From: an uncultured Blautia sp.
Lineage (GTDB): Bacteria > Bacillota > Clostridia > Lachnospirales > Lachnospiraceae
Assembly (NCBI GenBank): GCA_938028845.1
Contig: CALIZJ010000004.1
Span: forward strand, 1-54,668
Direction of reading: 5' to 3'
DNA length: 54,668 nt
Under the pieces are notes generated by a model, which had not been told where the DNA came from, ran no database searches, and saw only the letters and a program-made list of their open reading frames with translations. Position numbers and translations under genes: made by a program. Every line of letters begins with the position of its first letter. Positions within the stretch are counted from its first letter, which is position 1. Positions 17,474 to 24,847 of this stretch are shown piece by piece.

Positions 17474-17770
17474 TTATTTTGTATTAAATTTATGTTTGGC
17501 AGCGTCTTCCTCTACCAGACGGCAGGTCTCAGGGGATGGGTTGGAAATAACTGCCGCAGCGACGATATCGCAGGGAGGATTTTCTTTTACACTGTCCACG
17601 GCAGCGGTTACGGCCGCCACATCACCGCTTAAAAATACGGTGGCATGTCCTCCGCACTTGGTATGCCAGGTGCAAAATGTTACCTCAGAGGCTTTCAGCA
17701 TCTGATCCACCACCAGGATGGCATTGCTGCTGCCTAAAACCTCCACTAATCCAAATGCTCCATATGTCAT
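17474..17770 (-). CDS. Bacterial microcompartment shell protein, single BMC domain (BMC-H type)
   Basis: 98 residues, one BMC domain over nearly the whole length: AFGLVEVLGSSNAILVVDQM, then LKASEV, a pore-region turn TKCGGHATVFLSG, and DVAAVTAAVDSVKE. Such proteins form hexamers that tile microcompartment shells. The ribosome binding site (GAGGAAT) lies just upstream. It is the second gene of a two-gene minus-strand operon with another BMC protein, sandwiched between the Mo-hydroxylase maturation genes and the carbamate kinase/dpaL operon. The pore loop CGGH differs from the common GGG type. No pentamer (EutN/CcmL) gene is in the window. Confidence 0.9.
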   Translation of the reverse strand: MTYGAFGLVEVLGSSNAILVVDQMLKASEVTFCTWHTKCGGHATVFLSGDVAAVTAAVDSVKENPPCDIVAAAVISNPSPETCRLVEEDAAKHKFNTK

Positions 17771-17825
17771 AATGTATTCCTCGCTCTTTCTTTGTTCTGT
17801 TTTTTAGAAAAACCTGTGCGGGTGC

Positions 17826-18125
17826 TTATTTATTGATCGTCATGTTTAACGCGATCTCCGTATCTGCAGTAGGAGATGCGATCACGGTATGGGAGACGAT
17901 CTTCCCTAAGGGTTTCGCAGTCTCAAGTGCCACTTCCATGGCTGCGTTTACATCGGAAACGCTTCCCCGCATTTTTACGCAGGCTCCGCTTTTTAAACGG
18001 TTACGTTCTACGCTTTGAATTTTTACGTTAGCCGCCTTAGACGCTGCGTCAAGGGCAACAAAGCAGGCAACCAGATTATCCAGTTCAAAGACACCGACTG
18101 CCATTCCATCATATTTCTCTGCCAT
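17826..18125 (-). CDS. Bacterial microcompartment shell protein, single BMC domain (BMC-H type)
   Basis: 99 residues from the ATG at 18125 (GGGAGG four bases upstream); an in-frame TTG would add four residues. The BMC fold is recognisable in GMAVGVFELDNLVACFVALD, SKAANVKIQSVERNRL, GACVKMRGSVSDVNAAM and IVSHTVIASP. It is first in the operon and preceded by a good sigma-A promoter. It is clearly diverged from the second shell protein, so the two probably have separate places in a mixed sheet. Function is inferred from family and location. Confidence 0.88.
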   Translation of the reverse strand: MAEKYDGMAVGVFELDNLVACFVALDAASKAANVKIQSVERNRLKSGACVKMRGSVSDVNAAMEVALETAKPLGKIVSHTVIASPTADTEIALNMTINK

Positions 18126-18170
18126 AATACCTCCCAAAATCCATCTGTTCAGAAATTTTTTACTTCTTTT

Positions 18171-18199
18171 AGTATACCTTTTTTGGAAGGAAAAAACAA
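18171..18199 (-). promoter_or_regulatory. Promoter of the BMC operon
   Basis: Minus strand: TTGTTT, 17-bp spacer, TATACT, about 45 bp before the start of the first BMC gene. Confidence 0.65.
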
Positions 18200-18238
18200 G
18201 ACATCCAGAGATTTTTCCGGCAGATATAAAAATAATTA

Positions 18239-18267
18239 TTGTATGGTACTTTTGAAGGTACTATAAT
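18239..18267 (+). promoter_or_regulatory. Promoter of the MATE gene
   Basis: TTGTAT, 17-bp spacer, perfect TATAAT. The spacer and -10 contain GGTACT twice, 12 bp apart, which could be an operator. It is independent of the ssnA operon. Confidence 0.7.
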
Positions 18268-18356
18268 TTTATAAGAAATGTAAAAAAGAGGTGAAATTTG
18301 GAAAACTCCAAATCTGCCTGGGCGGCGCGGCAAAAGCGCCGGAAGGAGGAAGAAAT

Positions 18357-19730
18357 GTGAAAACACATCAAACAGATTTTTCAAAGGGAAGTGTCTACCG
18401 GAATATTTTAGAGGTGGCTGTGCCGATGACTTTCGCACAGCTTTTAAATCTTTTATACAATATCGTTGACCGGATGTATATAGGAAGACTGCCGGATGTA
18501 GGTACGCTGGCTCTTACTGGTGTGGGGCTTTGTTTTCCCATCATTACGCTGATCACCGCCTTTACCTATTTGTTTGGAAATGGCGGCGGCCCTCTTTGTG
18601 CTATGGAACGGGGCAGGGGAAACGAAGAAGAAGCAGAAAAACTTATGGGAAATACCTTTACCATGCTGCTATTAACAGGGGTTGTTCTTATGGTGCTGGG
18701 GCTTATCTTTTATAAACCGGTTTTGTACCTGTTCGGCGCCAGCGACACGACCTTTCCCTATGCGCAGGAATATATCACCATCTACCTTTTAGGAACGGTG
18801 TTTGTGATGATTTCCCTGGGGATGAATCCTTTTATAAACAGCCAGGGATTTGGAAATATGGGGATGCTTACGGTGCTGATCGGAGCTGTGCTGAATATCC
18901 TTTTAGATCCCTTATTCATGTTTGTATTCCATATGGGAGTGCGGGGAGCGGCTGTTGCCACGGTATTGTCCCAGATGGTTTCTGCGGCATGGGTCTTAAG
19001 GTTTCTTACAGGGAAAAAGGCATCCTTGCATTTAAAGAAAAGCGCTATGAAGATACAGTTACGGCGGGTGAAAAATATTATGGCCCTTGGGGTATCCGGT
19101 TTTATCATGGCCTTTACCAACAGCGTGGTGCAGGTGGTGTGCAACGCAACGCTTCAGATTTACGGAGGGGATCTGTATGTGGGGATCATGACCGTGTTAA
19201 ATTCCATACGGGAAATTTTTACTATGCCGGTCATGGGTCTGACAAACGGAGCTTCTCCTGTTATGAGCTATAATTACGGAGAAGGAGCGGTTGGACGGGT
19301 GAAAAAAGCCATTGGTTTTATTACCTCCATCTGTGTGATCTATACCCTCCTTGCCTGGGGCATCCTTCAGGTGATCCCAGAATTTTTCATCCGTATTTTT
19401 AACGATGAACCGGAGCTTTTAAAATGGGGAGTTCCTGCGCTTCATATTTATTTTTTTGGATTTGTATTTATGGCGCTGCAGTTTGCGGGACAGTCGGTGT
19501 TTGTGGCGTTAGGAAAGGCAAAGAAAGCTACATTTTTTTCTCTTTTCCGGAAAGTTATCATCGTTGTGCCTCTTACGATTCTGCTTCCTATGGCAGGGAA
19601 CCTTGGGGTGGACGGTGTGTTCTGGGCAGAACCGATCTCTAACTTGATCGGAGGGTGCGCAAGCTTTTTTACCATGCTGCTTACGGTACTGCCTGAGCTG
19701 AAGCAAAAAACAGGCAAGCCTCAATCGTAA
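18357..19730 (+). CDS. MATE-family efflux transporter
   Basis: 457 residues from a GTG at 18357, preceded by GGAAGGAGGAAGAA; an upstream GTG at 18291 has no proper site. About 12 membrane helices are apparent, in two similar halves. The family start is SVYRNILEVAVPMTFAQLLNLLYN, seen here as separate blocks (AVPMTFAQLLNLLYNIVDRM and FINSQGFGNMGM). MATE pumps export cationic drugs or metabolites using Na+ or H+. Its place between the two halves of the purine cluster suggests it may export a pathway intermediate or product, but its own promoter and terminator make it possibly unrelated. Confidence 0.9.
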   Translation: MKTHQTDFSKGSVYRNILEVAVPMTFAQLLNLLYNIVDRMYIGRLPDVGTLALTGVGLCFPIITLITAFTYLFGNGGGPLCAMERGRGNEEEAEKLMGNTFTMLLLTGVVLMVLGLIFYKPVLYLFGASDTTFPYAQEYITIYLLGTVFVMISLGMNPFINSQGFGNMGMLTVLIGAVLNILLDPLFMFVFHMGVRGAAVATVLSQMVSAAWVLRFLTGKKASLHLKKSAMKIQLRRVKNIMALGVSGFIMAFTNSVVQVVCNATLQIYGGDLYVGIMTVLNSIREIFTMPVMGLTNGASPVMSYNYGEGAVGRVKKAIGFITSICVIYTLLAWGILQVIPEFFIRIFNDEPELLKWGVPALHIYFFGFVFMALQFAGQSVFVALGKAKKATFFSLFRKVIIVVPLTILLPMAGNLGVDGVFWAEPISNLIGGCASFFTMLLTVLPELKQKTGKPQS

Positions 19731-19743
19731 AGGCTTGCCTGTT
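19709..19743. terminator. Bidirectional terminator MATE / carbamate kinase
   Basis: AACAGGCAAGCCT and AGGCTTGCCTGTT form a 13-bp stem that spans the MATE stop codon; A/T-rich runs flank both sides. It serves the two convergent units. Confidence 0.85.
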
Positions 19744-19748
19744 ATATT

Positions 19749-20693
19749 TTACAGATGAATTTTCGTTCCTGTCTTACCCTGGATTCCGTCTTTGGCTTTT
19801 TCCAGAAGGGTGATCATAGCCGTTCTTCCTGTGCCTGAGCTGGCGAAATCAATGGCTGCCTGCACCTTGGGAAGCATAGAGCCGGGGGCAAACTGCCCTT
19901 CTTCTATGTACTGCCGTGCCTTGGAAACTGTAAGGTCGTCCAGCCATTCCTCGTTTTCCTTGCCAAAGTTAATGGCAACTTTCTCAACAGCCGTGAGAAT
20001 GATAAGCATATCCGCATCGATCTGCTTTGCCAAAAGGCAGCTTGCAAAATCCTTGTCAATTACTGCGGAAGCGCCTCTTAAATGATCCCCCTGCAAAGTG
20101 ACCGGGATTCCGCCGCCCCCACAGCAGATCACGATCTTATTTGCGTCTACCAGGCTGTTGATGGCATCCTGCTCTACGATTTCCACCGGCTTGGGAGAGG
20201 CTACCACCCGGCGGTATCCCCGGCCGGCGTCTTCTTTCATAATGTGGCCGTATGCCTTTGCCTGGAATTCGGCCTCTTCTTTGGTGAGGAAATGGCCAAT
20301 AGGCTTGCTGGGATTTTTAAAGGCAGGATCATCTGGATCTACCCGCACCTGTGTGACTACAGTGACCACAGGCGTCCGCATAAAGCCGCGTTTGCGCAAT
20401 TCCTCCCGCAGGGCGTTCTGCAGGTCATAGCCGATATAGGCCTGGCTCATGGCCACACAGACGGAGAGGGGAGTGTTAGGCTGGTTTTTATCTTCCCGGG
20501 AGAGAGCGGCCATGGCATTATTGATCATTCCCACCTGGGGACCGTTTCCATGAACGACCACTACCTGGTGGCCTTCTTCAATGAGGTCGCACAGAGCCCG
20601 GGCTGTAGTTTTTACTGCGATCATCTGTTCCGGAAGAGTATTGCCAAGGGCGTTGCCTCCCAGAGCGATGACGATTCTTTTTCTTTTATACAT
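19749..20693 (-). CDS. arcC: Carbamate kinase
   Basis: 314 residues, the usual family length. Motifs: IVIALGGNALGN at the start, VVVHGNGPQVGMINNAM (about 46-62), PVVTVVTQVRVD, IVICCGGGGIPV (about 200-211) and LIILTAVEKV. The enzyme makes ATP and carbamate from carbamoyl phosphate and ADP. In the E. coli counterpart cluster this is yqeA. It is last in the dpaL-ygeY-ygeW-arcC operon. Together with YgeW it gives a route to substrate-level ATP from a ureido or carbamoyl group, which would make purine breakdown energy-yielding. Ribosome binding site AAGGAGGG. Confidence 0.95.
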   Translation of the reverse strand: MYKRKRIVIALGGNALGNTLPEQMIAVKTTARALCDLIEEGHQVVVVHGNGPQVGMINNAMAALSREDKNQPNTPLSVCVAMSQAYIGYDLQNALREELRKRGFMRTPVVTVVTQVRVDPDDPAFKNPSKPIGHFLTKEEAEFQAKAYGHIMKEDAGRGYRRVVASPKPVEIVEQDAINSLVDANKIVICCGGGGIPVTLQGDHLRGASAVIDKDFASCLLAKQIDADMLIILTAVEKVAINFGKENEEWLDDLTVSKARQYIEEGQFAPGSMLPKVQAAIDFASSGTGRTAMITLLEKAKDGIQGKTGTKIHL

Positions 20694-20721
20694 AAGAGAA
20701 ATCCCTCCTTAAAAAGAACAT

Positions 20722-20744
20722 GGGGCTGTATCAAATACAGCCCC
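20722..20744 (-). other. Intercistronic hairpin ygeW-arcC
   Basis: GGGGCTGTAT and ATACAGCCCC form a perfect 10-bp stem with a 3-base loop. On the minus strand it is followed by ATGTTCTTTTT before the arcC ribosome binding site, so it may be a partial terminator or a stabilising stem. Confidence 0.6.
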
Positions 20745-20759
20745 GGCATTAAGCATCCG

Positions 20760-21953
20760 TTATTTCAGGATTCTGGGAGCAGCTTTTACTTCCAGCTTTT
20801 TCAGGATATCCTGTACGTTTTCAAATTTGGAAAGCATGATCATAGCAGCGATCACATAAGGTTTGTAGCTTGCTTCTTTGTATAACGGAACTCTGTAACG
20901 GTCAAATACGCTGGCGTCTACTTCTCCTGTCTCGCAGCTTACGCCTGTGATATCTGCCGGCAGGCAGTGAAGGTAGAGAGCCTTTCCGTCTTTTGTGGTC
21001 TTCATCAGTTCTTCTGTACAAGCCCAGTCTTTATGTTCTGCATTCTGTGCCAGGAGTTCTTTTTCCAGTTTGTCGATGCCGTCGAAGTCGCCCTCTGCGT
21101 AAAGGTTTGTACGTTTTTCCATAGCTGCAAAAGGAGCCCAGCTCTTAGGATAAACGATATCTGCATCTTTGAATGCTTCTTCCATGCTGTTTGTCTTTGT
21201 AAAGCTTCCGCCTGTAGCGGCTGCGTTTTTCTTTGCGATTTCTTCTACTTCAGGCATTACGTCATAGCCTTCCGGATGAGCGAGAACTACATCCATGCCG
21301 AAACGGGTCATCAGACCGATCACGCCCTGAGGAACGGATAATGGCTTTCCGTAGGATGGAGAGTATGCCCAGGTCATAGCCAGCTTTTTGCCTTTTAAGT
21401 TTTCTACGCCGCCGAATTCGTGGATGATATGGAGCATATCTGCCATACACTGGGTAGGATGATCCACATCACACTGTAAGTTTACCAGAGTGGGGCGCTG
21501 CTCCAGGATACCGTCTTTGTTTCCTTCGGTAACTGCGTCCATGAATTCTTTCTGGTATGCATGGCCTTTTCCGATGTACATATCGTCACGGATACCAATG
21601 ACGTCAGCCATAAAGGAAACCATGTTCGCTGTTTCACGTACAGTCTCTCCATGGGCGATCTGAGATTTCTTTTCGTCCAGATCCTGCACGGTAAGGCCCA
21701 GAAGGTTGCAGGCAGAAGCGAAGGAGAAACGGGTACGGGTGGAGTTGTCACGGAAGATGGAGATGCCAAGACCGCTTTCAAATACCTTTGTGGAAATATT
21801 ATTTTCTCTCATAAAGCGAAGAGCATCCGCTACAGTGAATACAGCTTCCAGTTCCTCATCTGTCTTATCCCAGGTCCAGAAGAAATCACTGTTATACATT
21901 TCTTTAAAATTCAGACGGTTCAGCTTATCAATATAATCCTGTAAAGTTTTCAT
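20760..21953 (-). CDS. ygeW: Knotted carbamoyltransferase YgeW
   Basis: 397 residues. The carbamoyl-phosphate site is FRDNSTRTRFSF (about 67-78), with the second-site motifs DHPTQCMADM (about 175) and LHCLPADI (about 330). It is longer than ornithine carbamoyltransferase (about 330) because of insertions, as in the YgeW family related to the knotted carbamoyltransferases. In E. coli ygeW sits beside ygeX and ygeY, and its natural substrate is not firmly known. With carbamate kinase next door it probably runs in the phosphorolytic direction, releasing carbamoyl phosphate from a ureido compound made during purine breakdown; that direction is inference. Confidence 0.93.
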   Translation of the reverse strand: MKTLQDYIDKLNRLNFKEMYNSDFFWTWDKTDEELEAVFTVADALRFMRENNISTKVFESGLGISIFRDNSTRTRFSFASACNLLGLTVQDLDEKKSQIAHGETVRETANMVSFMADVIGIRDDMYIGKGHAYQKEFMDAVTEGNKDGILEQRPTLVNLQCDVDHPTQCMADMLHIIHEFGGVENLKGKKLAMTWAYSPSYGKPLSVPQGVIGLMTRFGMDVVLAHPEGYDVMPEVEEIAKKNAAATGGSFTKTNSMEEAFKDADIVYPKSWAPFAAMEKRTNLYAEGDFDGIDKLEKELLAQNAEHKDWACTEELMKTTKDGKALYLHCLPADITGVSCETGEVDASVFDRYRVPLYKEASYKPYVIAAMIMLSKFENVQDILKKLEVKAAPRILK

Positions 21954-22012
21954 AATCGTAGATTCTCCTTTTAAATTTTATCTTTTCTATTTTTTCATAG
22001 CAGGACAAAAAT

Positions 22013-23323
22013 TTATTTGCAGTATGCGGTAGGAAGTGCGGCATATACAGCAGCGCATCTTACCAGGTCGTCCTTCCATGTCTTTTCATTAGGTGCATGT
22101 GCCTGTGCTTCCGCTCCGGGACCAAATCCGATGCAGGGGATCTGGTTGCGGCCCATGATGGAAACGCCGTTTGTGGAGAAAGTCCATTTGTCTGTGAGAG
22201 GACGGGCTTTTCTCATAGCCTCGGTTTCTGCATTGCCCTGGCGTTCTTCTCCGTAAAGTCCCTTGTAGGCTTCTTCTAATGCCTGTGTCACCTTGTGATC
22301 TTTAGGAATGACCCAGGTAGGGAAGTAGCACTCAATAGGATAAACCAGATCTGTCCAGGATGGACGGGAGTATTCATACATGGATACGGTTACGTCGTCC
22401 CCATATTTCTTTACAGATGGGAGAGCGCGGATCTCATCCAGGCAGCTTTCCCAGGTCTCTCCGGCTGTCATACGGCGGTCCAGAGACACGGAGCAGGAAT
22501 CTGCCACTGCACAGCGGCTTGGGGAGGTAAAGAAGATCTCGGAAGTAGTCACAGTACCTCTGCCAAGGAAGTTTGCTTCTTCCCACTGAGGATTGTATTT
22601 TTTATCCAGCATTTTTACAAGACCTTTGATCTCGGTTCCATCCTCTGCGTCATTTTCGTTTAATGCGCGTACATCCTGGAGGATGTCTGCCATTTTATAG
22701 ATGGCGTTATCCCCTCGTTCGGGAGCAGAGCCATGGCAGGAAACACCTTTTACATCAATGCGGATCTCCATACGTCCTCTTTGTCCGCGATAGATGCCGC
22801 CGTCTGTAGGTTCTGTGGAAACTACGAATTCCGGACGAACTTTATCTTCATGGATGATATACTGCCAGCACAGACCGTCGCAGTCTTCTTCCTGAACGGT
22901 TCCGGTTACCAGCACCTGGTATTTGTCGTTTAAAAGACCAAGGTCTTTCATGATCTTTGCGCCGTAAACAGCGGATACGATACCGCCCATCTGGTCAGAG
23001 GTTCCACGGCCGCCGATCTCTGTTTCTGATTCAAAGCCTTCGTATGGGTCAAATTCCCAGTTTTTAATATTGCCGATACCTACGGTGTCAATGTGTGCGT
23101 CGTAGCCGATAAGAGTTTTGCCGGATCCCATATAACCAAGGACATTTCCCATAGGATCGATCTCAACCTTGTCAAAGCCCACCTTTTCCATTTCTTCCTT
23201 AATGCGCATAATATGTCCTTTTTCTCCGGCGCTTTCTCCCGGGATGCGAACCAGGTCGCGAAGGAAGCGGGTCATGTCTGCCTCGTATCCTTTGGCTGCT
23301 TCGTGAATTTTGTTATAGTCCAT
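22013..23323 (-). CDS. ygeY: M20-family metallohydrolase YgeY
   Basis: 436 residues. The dinuclear zinc peptidase/deacylase fold is seen from YDAHIDTVG (about 75; His and catalytic Asp), the RGTSDQMGG metal Asp, the catalytic Glu pair in GTVQEEDCDG (about 147-156), VVSTEPTDG, and the dimerisation domain after RMEIRIDVKGVSCHGSAPE. YgeY proteins are always found with dpaL/ygeX and selenium-type Mo hydroxylase genes. It probably hydrolyses an N-acyl or N-carbamoyl/formyl derivative to give 2,3-diaminopropionate for the next enzyme. The true substrate is unproven. Confidence 0.92.
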   Translation of the reverse strand: MDYNKIHEAAKGYEADMTRFLRDLVRIPGESAGEKGHIMRIKEEMEKVGFDKVEIDPMGNVLGYMGSGKTLIGYDAHIDTVGIGNIKNWEFDPYEGFESETEIGGRGTSDQMGGIVSAVYGAKIMKDLGLLNDKYQVLVTGTVQEEDCDGLCWQYIIHEDKVRPEFVVSTEPTDGGIYRGQRGRMEIRIDVKGVSCHGSAPERGDNAIYKMADILQDVRALNENDAEDGTEIKGLVKMLDKKYNPQWEEANFLGRGTVTTSEIFFTSPSRCAVADSCSVSLDRRMTAGETWESCLDEIRALPSVKKYGDDVTVSMYEYSRPSWTDLVYPIECYFPTWVIPKDHKVTQALEEAYKGLYGEERQGNAETEAMRKARPLTDKWTFSTNGVSIMGRNQIPCIGFGPGAEAQAHAPNEKTWKDDLVRCAAVYAALPTAYCK

Positions 23324-23353
23324 AGTAAATTTCCTCCTGTTCTTCCAAATTGT

Positions 23354-24583
23354 TTATTTGCTCATTGATTTGTCTGTTCCGTATAAGCCGTCCCATACGA
23401 TCTCACGGTAGCGGACGGGATCGGTGTCGCCTTCTGTGGAGATGACGAGGATGTTTGAGTTTTCGTCAAGCTTTAAAGCTTCTTTCAGATCTTTGGCGTC
23501 CTCATCATGAAGGGCGGTGTAGCATAATCCAAGAGGAACGGAACCGGATTCTCCGGAAACAATGTGCGGATCTCCTTCCAATGGATTTGCATAAATGCGG
23601 GTAGCCTTTGCGCTCATCCAGTCCGGACAGGAGGCAAAGACAGTCACATGGTTTTTAAGGATGTCCCAGCCGATGGTATTTCCTTCGCCGCAGGCAAGTC
23701 CGGCCATAATGGTATTTAAATCGCCGGCAACGTTTACCAGGCCGCCGTCCTTGGCCATTGCAGAGCGGTAGAGACAGTCAGCGGCGCTGGCTTCGCAAAC
23801 CACCATCACCGGAGGATTTTCCCTGTACTTGTTTGCAAAATATCCTACAACGGCTCCGGCAAGAGAACCGACACCTGCCTGTACGAATACGTGAGTGGGG
23901 CGGTCGATGCCTTCTGATTTTAGCTGCTCGTCTGCTTCCATGACCATGGTGCCGTAGCCCTGCATGATCCAGGAAGGAATCTCTTCATAGCCGTCCCATG
24001 CAGTGTCCTGCACGATGATTCCATGTTCGGTCTTAGCTGCTTCGGCAGCAGCCATCCTTACGCAGTCGTCGTAATTGACTTCTTCTATGGTTACGATGGC
24101 GCCTTCTTTGGCGATGTTGTCAAAGCGGGTTTTGGTGGTGCCTTTGGGCATTCTAACCACTGCCTTTTGTCCAAGGCGCTTAGCAGCCCAGGCAACGCCG
24201 CGGCCGTGGTTCCCGTCAGTGGCGGTAAAGAAGGTGGCCTGTCCAAACTCTTTTCTTAACTCTTCGGAGGAAAGTACGTTATATGGCAGTTCGCTGATAT
24301 CCCGGTTTAATTCCTTTGCGATATAGCGTCCCATGGCGTAGGAACCGCCGAGAACTTTAAATGCATTCAGTCCGAAGCGGTAGGACTCATCCTTACAATA
24401 AATATTTTTTACGCCCAGGTAGGAAGCAAGGGCGGAAAGCTTCTGCAGAGGGGTGACGTTATACTGGGGGAAACTTTTGTGAAATTCATTGGCTTTTTTT
24501 ACGTTTTCTTCAGACATCAGATCCAGATATTTATCCTCTGATCCGGGAACTTCATTCCGTGTCCATTTCAGTCCTTCTGTCAT
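23354..24583 (-). CDS. dpaL: Diaminopropionate ammonia-lyase (YgeX)
   Basis: 409 residues, a fold-type II PLP enzyme. The PLP lysine is in FGLNAFKVLGGSYA (about 78-91). The Asn/Gly loop is FTATDGNHGRGVAWAAKRLG, and the glycine-rich phosphate-binding and C-terminal region includes QAGVGSLAGAVVGYF and EGDTDPVRY. It splits 2,3-diaminopropionate into pyruvate and two ammonia, linking the ring-derived C3 unit to central metabolism. It is first in the minus-strand dpaL-ygeY-ygeW-arcC operon, 30 bp before ygeY, with a strong promoter. Confidence 0.95.
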   Translation of the reverse strand: MTEGLKWTRNEVPGSEDKYLDLMSEENVKKANEFHKSFPQYNVTPLQKLSALASYLGVKNIYCKDESYRFGLNAFKVLGGSYAMGRYIAKELNRDISELPYNVLSSEELRKEFGQATFFTATDGNHGRGVAWAAKRLGQKAVVRMPKGTTKTRFDNIAKEGAIVTIEEVNYDDCVRMAAAEAAKTEHGIIVQDTAWDGYEEIPSWIMQGYGTMVMEADEQLKSEGIDRPTHVFVQAGVGSLAGAVVGYFANKYRENPPVMVVCEASAADCLYRSAMAKDGGLVNVAGDLNTIMAGLACGEGNTIGWDILKNHVTVFASCPDWMSAKATRIYANPLEGDPHIVSGESGSVPLGLCYTALHDEDAKDLKEALKLDENSNILVISTEGDTDPVRYREIVWDGLYGTDKSMSK

Positions 24584-24643
24584 AAAAACGACCTCCTTAA
24601 AATTTTTTGGTGATGTATGATTTTTCCTTTATTTTCTACTACC

Positions 24644-24720
24644 ATCATACCATAAAATAAACATTTTGCAATAAGAAAATACAAAAATTTTTAGGTTTTT
24701 CAAAAAAAATTTAGGCTTCT
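24644..24720 (-). promoter_or_regulatory. dpaL promoter and upstream A-tract repeats
   Basis: Minus strand: TTGCAA (24671-24666), 16-bp spacer, TATGAT (24649-24644). Just upstream is ACCTAAAAATTTTTGTATTT followed by TCTTA, matching the block in front of the ssnA -35. A second CCTAAA-type copy lies about 22 bp further up. It is a candidate operator for the purine regulon. Confidence 0.6.
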
Positions 24721-24748
24721 TGTGAAGGGACAGGATCTGTGCTAAAAT
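24720..24748 (+). promoter_or_regulatory. Promoter of the DUF1015 gene
   Basis: TTGTGA, 17-bp spacer, TAAAAT. It overlaps the distal part of the A-tract repeats upstream of dpaL, so a regulator bound there could affect both directions. Confidence 0.55.
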
Positions 24749-24847
24749 AAAACTGCATTTTCTATATTTTGGAAGGAATCTTTGTACTGGAAAAAGAAAG
24801 TTTTAGACCGGGCAGGAGACCTTATTTAGACAGGAGGAAAAAGAGTT

